From assembly GCA_046348835.1 (NCBI GenBank), contig JAXMDM010000003.1, positions 124,001-188,000 of the forward strand: 64,000 nt of DNA, written 5' to 3'. Positions 8,777-15,772 of the stretch are shown piece after piece. Both the position numbers and the translations under genes were made by a program. How positions within the stretch are numbered: the stretch's first letter is position 1; each line of letters opens with the position of its first letter. The notes beneath the pieces were generated by a model. The model was not told where the DNA came from and did no database searches. It was given only the letters and a program-made list of their open reading frames with translations. This DNA comes from Defluviicoccus sp046348835. GTDB lineage: Bacteria; Pseudomonadota; Alphaproteobacteria; Rhodospirillales; Defluviicoccaceae.

Positions 8777-9409
8777 ATGGCGAACCTGATCACGTTCGTA
8801 CGACTGTTGTTGGTGTTCGTGCTGGTGGCGCTCGCCTATTGGGCGCCCCCCACCTGGCAACTGGGGAACGCGCCGCTGTTGCTGCTGATCATCGCCCTGG
8901 ACGGCGTCGACGGTTGGGTGGCCCGCCGGCGCGGCGAGACCTCGGTGTTCGGCTCCATCTTCGACATCGCCGTCGACCGCATCGTCGAAAGCGTCCTCTG
9001 GATCGTGCTCGGCAACTTGGGCCTGATCCCCATCTGGGTCGCCATCGTCTTCATCGTCCGCGGCGCCATCGTCGATTCCATCCGCTACACCGCCATCGCC
9101 CGCGGCGAGACCGCCTTCGGCATGCTGCGCGCCCCGTGGGCCAAGGTGCTCGTCGCCGGCCGGACCATGCGCGGCCTCTATGGCGCGGTGAAGGCGGTCA
9201 CCTTCGCCTGGGTGCTCTTCCTCCAGCCGATGCCGGCGCTGGCACCGGCCTGGTGGGGGACGTGGTCGCCGCTGTTGGGCCAACTGACCATGGCTTTCGT
9301 CTGGGTGTCGGTGGCGCTGTGCATCGTCCGCGGCCTGCCGGTGGTCATCGACTTCCTCTCCGACGAGCGGGTGTTCCGCCGCGACGGGATCCCGGCCGAA
9401 AACACCTGA
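8777..9409 (+). CDS. CDP-alcohol phosphatidyltransferase family membrane protein
   Basis: The 210-residue polytopic enzyme belongs to the CDP-alcohol phosphotransferase family, which joins a CDP-activated diacylglycerol (or similar) to an alcohol such as glycerol phosphate, serine or inositol phosphate. The full catalytic motif D-G-x2-A-R-x8-G-x3-D-x3-D is present at about residues 45-67 (DGWVAR, then GSIFDIAVD). About five hydrophobic segments follow. The motif defines the chemistry; the acceptor alcohol cannot be decided. It is not obviously PgsA or PssA, since these carry longer family-specific regions I do not see. A GH-A hydrolase gene follows in the same direction 180 bases later. Confidence 0.85.
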   Translation: MANLITFVRLLLVFVLVALAYWAPPTWQLGNAPLLLLIIALDGVDGWVARRRGETSVFGSIFDIAVDRIVESVLWIVLGNLGLIPIWVAIVFIVRGAIVDSIRYTAIARGETAFGMLRAPWAKVLVAGRTMRGLYGAVKAVTFAWVLFLQPMPALAPAWWGTWSPLLGQLTMAFVWVSVALCIVRGLPVVIDFLSDERVFRRDGIPAENT

Positions 9410-9589
9410 GCCGCAGCGGCCGAAGCCGTCCCTCGCTCGCACCGACGGAAGGGCGAAGGCCGGGCCACAACTTCGCGTCATCAGTGTGACGCCCGCAACA
9501 GTGTCCCGCGCCGGCCATGGGATATGACTGGTGTCGCGGGACCGGTGCCTGCACCGGTCCGCCTGCGGCAACGGCAAGGATACGCGGCG

Positions 9590-10735
9590 ATGGCGAGGGG
9601 AATGACGGGCTGCTCGAGGCGGGACGTGCTGGCGGCGATGGTGGCGATGGGTGCCACCGCGGCGGCGGTCCCGGTGCGGGCGGAGACGGCGGCGGAGACG
9701 GCCACGGCGCCCCGCTGCACCCCCGATCTCACCGTCCGCGGCATGAGCCTGCCGTCGTGGTGGAGCGGCACCTACCGCAGCGAGCGCTTCACCGAGAGCC
9801 TGGCCCAACTGCGCCGGCTGGGCTTCAACTCGGTGGCGATCATTCCGACCCTGTTCCTCAAATCCATCGACGCCGCGGAGATCTACGCCTCGGAGCAGAC
9901 GGAAAGTGTCGAAAACGTCGCCCATGCGGCGCAGCTGGCCGGCGAGCAGGGCCTGAAGGTGATGATCAAGCCGCACCTCGGGATCAAGGGCTTCAGCCAG
10001 CCGCCGCAGGCGATCAAGCCCGCCGACCGCGACGCCTTTTTCGACAACTACCGGGCGCAGATCCGCCGCTATGCCGAGTTGGCCCAGGCGACCGGCGCCT
10101 ATGCGCTCGCCATCGGCGCCGAGCTGTCGCAGCTCACCGGCCCGGCCGATCGCGACCAGTGGCTGCGGGTCATCGACGACGCCCGACGGTACTACCGCGG
10201 TCCGCTCATTTATGCCGCCAACTGGGGCGAGGACCAGACGGTCTCGTTCTGGGACGCGGTCGATTACATCGGCATCGACATGTATGCGCCGATGGCCATC
10301 GCCACGCCACCCGCGGCCAGCGCCGCACCGGTCGGTCCCGACGCCATCGTCGAGCGCTGGACCAAGGCGCCGGCGGTGCCGGACGGTCCCGGCGCCTACG
10401 GCCGCTCCGCCTATGTCGACCTGTTCCGCGACCTGGCGGCCAAGTACGGCAAGCGCATCCTGTTCACCGAGATCGGCGTGCGCAGCGTCGAGGGCGCCCT
10501 GGCCCGACCCTGGGACTACGACAAGAGCTACACCTTCGCCGACTTCGGGGTGCAGACGGCGTTCTACCAGGCATTGATGCGGATCGCCTGCCAGGAGAAC
10601 GACGGCTGGCTCGCCGGCATGTACCTGTGGGGCTGGCGGGTCGACGCACCGCCCACCGGCAAGGACTGGATCGCCGACTACTCGATCGAGAACAAACCCG
10701 CCGCCAGCGTCATCCAAAGCTTCTTCGGCGGCTGA
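9590..10735 (+). CDS. Clan GH-A glycoside hydrolase-like protein with Tat signal
   Basis: This is a predicted exported TIM-barrel protein resembling glycoside hydrolase family 113 and relatives. The N-terminus has a twin-arginine signal (SRRDVLAAM, then an Ala-rich stretch ending at VRAET). The barrel begins at RGMSLPSWWSGTYRSERF. Candidate catalytic acids sit where GH-A enzymes place them: the acid/base Glu in AIGAELSQL after strand 4 and the nucleophile Glu in ILFTEIGVRS after strand 7. The ATG at 9590 follows AAGGA at about 10 bases and starts the signal peptide; an upstream in-frame start at 9524 adds nothing conserved. Substrate is unknown; a role in trimming the exopolysaccharide made by the nearby cluster is only a guess. 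Confidence 0.75.
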   Translation: MARGMTGCSRRDVLAAMVAMGATAAAVPVRAETAAETATAPRCTPDLTVRGMSLPSWWSGTYRSERFTESLAQLRRLGFNSVAIIPTLFLKSIDAAEIYASEQTESVENVAHAAQLAGEQGLKVMIKPHLGIKGFSQPPQAIKPADRDAFFDNYRAQIRRYAELAQATGAYALAIGAELSQLTGPADRDQWLRVIDDARRYYRGPLIYAANWGEDQTVSFWDAVDYIGIDMYAPMAIATPPAASAAPVGPDAIVERWTKAPAVPDGPGAYGRSAYVDLFRDLAAKYGKRILFTEIGVRSVEGALARPWDYDKSYTFADFGVQTAFYQALMRIACQENDGWLAGMYLWGWRVDAPPTGKDWIADYSIENKPAASVIQSFFGG

Positions 10736-10812
10736 CCAGGTTTACGGTCGCCGGTGGGGCGATCTCCGTCGTAACAGCGGCGCGGGGTCCTTTGGCGGGC
10801 GCGCCGAGTGGA

Positions 10813-11943
10813 TCACAGAGCTCGGATCGTATCGGGGTCGAGCGGAGGTCGCATGCTCGTCCTCCGTTCATACCATGATCTGGTCGACATGGTGATGTGG
10901 ACCACGGAGAGCATCACCGGGACCTCGACCAGGACGCCGACGACGGTCGCCAGTGCGGCTCCCGAATGGAAACCAAACAGAACGATGGCGGTGGCGACCG
11001 CCAGCTCGAAGAAATTCGAAGCGCCGATGAGCGCCGAAGGAGCGGCCACGCAGTGGGCGACGCCGAGCTGCCGGTTGAGGAGGTAGGCGAGGCCGGCGTT
11101 GAGGTAGACTTGGATCAGGATCGGCACCGCCAGCATCAGGATGATCAGCGGCTGCGCCAGGATCTGTTCGCCCTGAAATCCGAACAGCAGCACCAGCGTG
11201 CCGAGAAGAGCACCAAGCGCGACCGGCTGCAGGCGGTTCAGCACCTTATGCAGTGCCGCCGGGCCACGGTGCAGCAGGGCGCGTCGGCAAACTTGAGCGA
11301 CAATCACCGGGATGACGATGAACATGACGACGGAAATGACCAGCGTCTCCCAGGGAACGACGATCGACGACAGCCCGAGCAGCAATCCCACGATCGGCGC
11401 GAAGGCGAACACCATGATGGTATCGTTGAGGGCTACCTGGCTGAGGGTGAAATGGGGCTCACCGTCGCAGAGGTTCGACCACACGAAGACCATGGCGGTG
11501 CAGGGTGCCGCGGCGAGGATGATCAGGCCGGCGATGTAGTTCTCGATCTGGTCTGCCGGCAGCCAGGGGCGGAAGACCACGCCGACGAACAGCCAACCGA
11601 GCAGGGCCATCGAGAACGGCTTGACCGCCCAGTTGATGAACAGGGTGACGCCGATGCCCCGCCAGTGCTCCCTCACCTGGTGCAAGGCGCCGACGTCGAT
11701 CTTCAGCAGCATCGGAATAATCATCGCCCAGATCAGCACCGCGACCGGCAGGTTGACGTGTGCCACCTCCATGCGGCCGATCGCCTGGAACGGCGCCGGG
11801 AACCAGTGCCCCAGGGTTATGCCGGCGACGATGCAGAGCGCCACCCAAAGCGTCAGGTAACGCTCGAACAAGCCCAGTGCCGGACGGGCTGGCGCTACCG
11901 GCGGAGATGCCGACCGGGCGGCGGCGATGTCGTCTGCGCGCAT
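10813..11943 (-). CDS. acr3: ACR3-family arsenite efflux permease
   Basis: Acr3 exports arsenite across the inner membrane. The protein has about 376 residues, ten hydrophobic segments, and the conserved cysteine of the family at Cys148 in AAAPCTAMVFVWSNLCDGE, needed for metalloid transport in characterised members. The ATG at 11943 is chosen over an upstream start at 11997 because the latter would run into arsC; GGGGAT lies about 8 bases upstream. It is the last gene of an arsR-arsC-acr3 operon, 28 bases after arsC. Regulation is probably by arsenite release of ArsR from the site at 12718-12743. Confidence 0.94.
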   Translation of the reverse strand: MRADDIAAARSASPPVAPARPALGLFERYLTLWVALCIVAGITLGHWFPAPFQAIGRMEVAHVNLPVAVLIWAMIIPMLLKIDVGALHQVREHWRGIGVTLFINWAVKPFSMALLGWLFVGVVFRPWLPADQIENYIAGLIILAAAPCTAMVFVWSNLCDGEPHFTLSQVALNDTIMVFAFAPIVGLLLGLSSIVVPWETLVISVVMFIVIPVIVAQVCRRALLHRGPAALHKVLNRLQPVALGALLGTLVLLFGFQGEQILAQPLIILMLAVPILIQVYLNAGLAYLLNRQLGVAHCVAAPSALIGASNFFELAVATAIVLFGFHSGAALATVVGVLVEVPVMLSVVHITMSTRSWYERRTSMRPPLDPDTIRAL

Positions 11944-11971
11944 GAGGCAAATCCCCGCGATTCTTTTCTTT

Positions 11972-12394
11972 CTAGCGAACGTGCCGGCCGGCGGCATCGA
12001 CGACGACCTCGCCGTTTTCCTTGACGAAGGCGCCCCGCTGCGGGTTCTGCAAAATGTCGAGCACCAGTTCGGAAGGGCGGCAGAGCTTGACGCCGAGCGG
12101 AGTGACGACGAGTGGCCGGTTGATCAGGATCGGGTGCGCCAGCATCGCATCGATCAGTTGCTCGTCGCTCAGCGCCGGCTCATCGAGACCGAGCTCGTCG
12201 TAGGGCGTCCCCTTGCGGCGCACCAGCTCCCGCGGAGTGATCCCGGCGCGCGCGATAAGCTCGACGAGCTCTTCCCGCGACGGCGGTGTCGTCAGGTATT
12301 CGACGATCCGTGGCTCTTCACCCGCGTTGCGGATCATCGCCAGGACATTGCGCGACGTCCCGCACGCCGGGTTGTGGTAGATCGTGATCGACAC
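11972..12394 (-). CDS. arsC: Glutaredoxin-dependent arsenate reductase
   Basis: ArsC reduces arsenate to arsenite for export by Acr3. From a GTG at 12394 the product has 140 residues and starts SITIYHNPACGTSRN with the catalytic Cys11. The C-terminal arsenate-binding region includes HPILINRPLVVTPLGVKLCRP. The GTG is preceded by a strong GGGAGGGGGA Shine-Dalgarno at good spacing; a longer frame to 12442 lies wholly inside arsR and lacks similarity. The start lies 77 bases inside the end of the arsR frame, an unusually long overlap. Confidence 0.92.
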   Translation of the reverse strand: MSITIYHNPACGTSRNVLAMIRNAGEEPRIVEYLTTPPSREELVELIARAGITPRELVRRKGTPYDELGLDEPALSDEQLIDAMLAHPILINRPLVVTPLGVKLCRPSELVLDILQNPQRGAFVKENGEVVVDAAGRHVR

Positions 12395-12716
12395 GGCATC
12401 CCCCTCCCTTGTCGAAGCCGCAGATTTCCGGGTGCCCGCCACAGCAATCCTCGGTCAGGAACGTCACCAGCCGCCGCGTCCCCTCGATATCGACGGCGTA
12501 GAAAATGCGCCGCTCCACCCGCCAGGAACGAAGAAGCCCGGCGCGTTCCAGATGCGCCAAGTGGTGCGACAGGGTCGACGGCGGGACCGAGAGGCGCCCG
12601 GCGATCGTGCCGGCCGGCAATCCGCTCGGGCCTTCGCGCATCAGGAGGCGAAAGACCATCAGGCGGTGCTCTTGCGCCAGCGCGGCAAATGCTTCGACGG
12701 CGTCGCGGCCTTCCAT
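12318..12716 (-). CDS. arsR: ArsR-family arsenic-responsive repressor
   Basis: The 132-residue winged-helix repressor carries the recognition helix VPPSTLSHHLAHLERAGLL (about 44-62) and a C-terminal metalloid site DCCGGHPEIC, with Cys91, Cys92 and Cys99. This C-terminal arrangement resembles the Acidithiobacillus-type ArsR rather than the E. coli type, whose cysteines sit in the DNA-binding helix. The ATG at 12716 lies just inside the operator repeat. The last 25 or so codons overlap arsC in another frame and look like readthrough rather than conserved protein, so the biologically relevant domain may end near residue 105. It is first in the arsR-arsC-acr3 operon. Confidence 0.9.
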   Translation of the reverse strand: MEGRDAVEAFAALAQEHRLMVFRLLMREGPSGLPAGTIAGRLSVPPSTLSHHLAHLERAGLLRSWRVERRIFYAVDIEGTRRLVTFLTEDCCGGHPEICGFDKGGGCRVDHDLPQPGVRDVAQCPGDDPQRG

Positions 12717-12717
12717 A

Positions 12718-12743
12718 ATTCGACGATACTCAAATGATCGAAT
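12718..12743. promoter_or_regulatory. Probable ArsR operator
   Basis: A perfect inverted repeat ATTCGA-N14-TCGAAT begins one base upstream of the arsR start codon. Half-sites of this kind, spaced to face the same side of the helix, are typical of dimeric winged-helix repressors controlling their own operon. The AT-rich interval stands out from the GC-rich surroundings. Confidence 0.6.
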
Positions 12744-12932
12744 AGATGCAATGGACACTACGGCTCGGATGACCGAGACATGCCCGCATGCGTCTCTTCG
12801 GCGGGCGACGAGGGCTTCCTCGGAGATCCTCTCCGCCCCACCTGGACACCGGCGTCGGCATCGCGAATGCTGGCTGCCCATCCCGGCGATGCGCAAGGGC
12901 CGCCGGGGGGCGGGGTATGGAGGGTGGGGGCG

Positions 12933-13784
12933 ATGCGTCTGATCCTGCTGGCGGGATGGCTGTCGATGCTTCTGGGGCTTGTTCCCACGGAGTTGCGGGC
13001 GGCACAGCCGGGCATCGAGATCGTCACCGGCGACCGGAGCGTGAAGCTGTCGCGCGGCGAGCTGCTGCAGCGGGGCGATCTGACCACGATCGATATTCCT
13101 CGCGATGTCACCTACAAGCGGCCGATGACCTACCGGGCGGTGCCGCTGGCGGCATTGCTGCGCGAGGCTTCGCTCACCCCCGAGAGAATGCCGGGCGAGA
13201 TGATCGAGATCGTCGCCACCGACGGCTTCATCACCGTCCTGCCGCCGGCGCTGGCGTTGCCGAAGGACGAGACGGCGTCGGTCCCCTACCTCGCCATCGA
13301 GCCGGAGGACGTCCCGTGGCCGCCGATTCCGGGAAAGACCGAGAGCGCCGGCCCCTTCTACCTGGTCTGGCTCCGGCCCGAAGCGTCCGGCATTCGCAGC
13401 GAGCAATGGCCCTATAGGGTCGCGAGCGTACGCAGCACCGAGGCCCCGGAGCACCGCTGGCCGGAGCTGGCGGTAAACGCCTCGCTTCCCCCGGATTCGC
13501 CGATCCGGGCCGGTCAGGCCCTGTTCCTGACCCAGTGCATGGTCTGCCACCGGCTGAACGGCGCCGGCAGCGCCGACGTCGGCCCCGACCTCAACCTGCC
13601 GCAGAACCCCACCGAGTACCTGCAGCCGGCGCCCCTGCGCCAGCTCATCCGCAACCCGGCGTCGCTGCGGAGCTGGCCGGCGATGCAGATGCAGGGCTTC
13701 GACGACGAGGCGCTCAGCGACCACGACATCGATCTGATCACCCAATATCTCGCGCACATGGCGGGGCGGAAGAAGAAGGGCTGA
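12933..13784 (+). CDS. Exported mono-heme c-type cytochrome with an N-terminal molybdopterin-binding-like domain
   Basis: The product has 283 residues. A signal peptide (LILLAGWLSMLLGLVP, cleavage near LRAA) is followed by about 150 residues resembling the small beta domain of the oxidoreductase molybdopterin-binding family (DIPRDVTYKRPMTYRAVPLA). A C-terminal class I cytochrome c domain has the heme motif CMVCH (Cys202, Cys205, His206) and a Met-rich loop (MQMQGF) offering the axial methionine. The ATG at 12933 follows GGAGGGTGGGGG and starts the signal peptide. Electron-transfer partners are not encoded nearby. It converges on the nuclease gene with a gap of 32 bases. Confidence 0.83.
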   Translation: MRLILLAGWLSMLLGLVPTELRAAQPGIEIVTGDRSVKLSRGELLQRGDLTTIDIPRDVTYKRPMTYRAVPLAALLREASLTPERMPGEMIEIVATDGFITVLPPALALPKDETASVPYLAIEPEDVPWPPIPGKTESAGPFYLVWLRPEASGIRSEQWPYRVASVRSTEAPEHRWPELAVNASLPPDSPIRAGQALFLTQCMVCHRLNGAGSADVGPDLNLPQNPTEYLQPAPLRQLIRNPASLRSWPAMQMQGFDDEALSDHDIDLITQYLAHMAGRKKKG

Positions 13785-13816
13785 GCGTCAGGGCCGGGGA
13801 TTACTTTCCACAAAAG

Positions 13817-15031
13817 TTACAAATTATCAGGCGAGTTTATAACAGTTTTAATTATTGGCCGGAGAACATTCGCGTAATGATTAAGGGTTTCTATAAGCCA
13901 CCTGCGCTGAGCATTGTCATCTGCAAAATCCTTTACAAAGCGGTATGTGATAAAAGAATTTACGTATGTATGTAACACTGTTCTGAGTTCTGAGCCATCT
14001 GGAAGTCTCGAAAGTATATTATCGCATAGTGGTGCCAGGTGTCTCATCAATGCGACATATTCGTTCTTTCTCCCCGACGTAAAGACACCAATTTCTGCGT
14101 GGTCACCACCGGTTTTGTATGCGGTTATCCACGTCCTTGGAGCGGGAAGGGGCGATCTAACATTACTCGGATAATATAATTTCGGACTTTCCTGATCTGG
14201 ATCATCAAATTCCATTTCCATCACAGGTGTCCACCAAGCTCTGTATGCGGCCTGCTTGGGTGATTCACCTATAGAATTTGGTTCATCGTGCAGTGTGCTG
14301 TCGGGTAACAACTCATCAACGACAATAACATTCTCGCCTTGTGCGTCTCGGACAAAAACGACAGTTCGCTCTATTATATGCGTTTTGGCGACAGTTCTGG
14401 GTTGTATTATTAAGCCGCCGTCATCCAGGCCATACAAGCCAACTTCAACCAGTCCAAACGAAAATCCGGAGGCCGCGTTGCGGTTGATAAGTTGAGCAAT
14501 AGCTCCGACATCTTCGCGAATGCCGTCTCCAACAATAAGTAACAAGAATCGTCCGCCACGTATGGCGGCACCGACATCATCGATAAAGCGATGCTCCATC
14601 AGCATAGATTCATGCGCGCTGGCGATATCAAATGGTACGTTTCCCTTTCTTCCCGTGGCAGCCGAAACCTGTCGTTGCAGATCGGAATACGACCATTTGG
14701 TGATTGAGCGAGCATAATCCAGAACCTGGGCGACGACTTTTCTCCTAGCCTCAGGATTGCGCCAAAGCTTGCACTCGACAAGTGTAAGGCGACCGTGCGG
14801 ATTTATGAATGCGAGATCTAAACTTCCAGCTTCCGTACGTAGCTCCGTGCAAAGCGGGATGAGAGGTCCGTAGGTTGGATCAATTTCCCTAATGGGTAGT
14901 AATTCCGGATGTTTAAACAATATATCGCGCAACCATGCTTCATTACGTCCTGATGTCTCACCGAATGCCAGACGCTCGGCGCGTCTTGCCGGCTCATCGT
15001 CGCGTTCAAGCAAGAGGAATTCCCCATACAT
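13817..15031 (-). CDS. PD-(D/E)XK nuclease-like protein, probably acquired
   Basis: The 404-residue protein is not one I can name. Its first 110 residues form a PD-(D/E)XK nuclease core: Glu31 in NEAWLRDILFKHPELLP, Asp72 in SLDLAFINPHG, the ExK of LVECKLW (Glu86, Lys88), and a RecB-type Q-x3-Y in QVLDY (Gln102, Tyr106). The remaining 290 residues match no domain I recognise. The gene is clearly AT-richer than everything around it, uses rarer codons, and lies next to a non-coding stretch with palindromes and a gene relic, all consistent with lateral acquisition. Stand-alone nucleases of this sort include the Shedu defence proteins, but I do not see enough to assign it there. Confidence 0.75.
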   Translation of the reverse strand: MYGEFLLLERDDEPARRAERLAFGETSGRNEAWLRDILFKHPELLPIREIDPTYGPLIPLCTELRTEAGSLDLAFINPHGRLTLVECKLWRNPEARRKVVAQVLDYARSITKWSYSDLQRQVSAATGRKGNVPFDIASAHESMLMEHRFIDDVGAAIRGGRFLLLIVGDGIREDVGAIAQLINRNAASGFSFGLVEVGLYGLDDGGLIIQPRTVAKTHIIERTVVFVRDAQGENVIVVDELLPDSTLHDEPNSIGESPKQAAYRAWWTPVMEMEFDDPDQESPKLYYPSNVRSPLPAPRTWITAYKTGGDHAEIGVFTSGRKNEYVALMRHLAPLCDNILSRLPDGSELRTVLHTYVNSFITYRFVKDFADDNAQRRWLIETLNHYANVLRPIIKTVINSPDNL

Positions 15032-15360
15032 GTTTCAAAGATCCTTTGGCCGACTCTATGGGAAGAATGATAGTCCGGATCATTGCGAGGTGGCACGCTC
15101 CAGGAAGTAAGCCGTATATCGGATAAAATCCGGTGTGGTGGTGGACGCGCCTGCTGGACTGGTTTCCGCCGCCGCCGGTCTGCCCGCTTGCCGGGTCGCA
15201 GCCACGATCAGGGCTCCCGGATTTCATCCGGGTTACTATTGCGGAGTTGGTAAAATTTGCGTTGGATAGCGAAGAGCCGCAAAAGAAAACACGAATCGAT
15301 ACGACTGGGATCTCGCGACTGTTAGCCGGTACCCGCGTGCAGACGCTGCAGTCGCCGGTC

Positions 15361-15466
15361 GGCGGGTGAGGCCGGAGTGCCGCCGTAGGCGGCGAAGCGG
15401 AACCGCTCCATCCACACAACCTTGTCAGCATCGCCCCAGGAGGAGCCGGCGAGGTGCGGCCAGTGT
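15361..15466 (-). pseudogene. Relic of a GT2 glycosyltransferase 3' end
   Basis: On the minus strand this segment translates as HWPHLAGSSWGD, then a short stretch, then WMERFRFAAYGGT. That matches the C-terminus of the intact GT2 gene at 17679-18728 (HWRHFAGRAWGG ... WMERFRFAAYGAT). The two DNA segments are colinear over about 105 bases at roughly three-quarters identity (15361-15466 against 17681-17786). In the relic a TGA lies a few codons upstream and the rest of the gene is missing. It therefore looks like the decayed end of a second glycosyltransferase, in the same orientation on the other side of phaC. Confidence 0.65.
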
Positions 15467-15630
15467 GCCGTCCCGGCGCTGATCAATCATCCCGGGCTCT
15501 GTCCGGAGCAGACAGGAAATGGCCAGATTATTTATGGCGCGGGTCGACTGCGCCGGCTTTCCTTTGAAGAAACTTGCGCGAGCGCTGAGTCTTGGCGGAT
15601 GAGGCCTTGGTTGTCATGCACGGTCGGGCG

Positions 15631-15645
15631 TGCTGCTATGCAGCA
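15631..15645. promoter_or_regulatory. PhaR-type operator upstream of phaC
   Basis: TGCTGC-TAT-GCAGCA is a perfect 6-bp palindrome 128 bases upstream of the phaC start. It contains CTGC-N3-GCAG, the core recognised by the PHA-responsive repressor PhaR in Rhodobacter and Paracoccus (family knowledge). No phaR gene is in the window. Confidence 0.5.
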
Positions 15646-15772
15646 TGGGCGTTCCGCCGGCGGCAGGCTGAAGACTATCTCTGCTAGGACGGGTGTCCCC
15701 GGTGGGAAGTGCCGCGCGATGGCCATTTCACCTTTCCCAGTGGAGGTCGCCCGCTTGGTTCGGAGAAGTCTG

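Larger units (their letters stand above)
15032..15772. other. Non-coding stretch between the nuclease gene and phaC
   Basis: These 741 bases hold no gene I can support; the frame of phaC is open back to 15422, but the extension is not conserved and lacks coding character. The first part (to about 15320) is AT-richer, like the nuclease gene, and includes a perfect hairpin CCCGGAT-TTC-ATCCGGG at 15216-15232. The middle (15361-15466) is a relic of a glycosyltransferase gene end. The last part carries a PhaR-type palindrome and should contain the phaC promoter. Confidence 0.6.

Noticed and set aside
15422..15772. N-terminal extension of PhaC by 117 residues
   Set aside because: The extension is not PhaC-like, overlaps the glycosyltransferase relic and the PhaR-type operator, and the ATG at 15773 has a proper Shine-Dalgarno.
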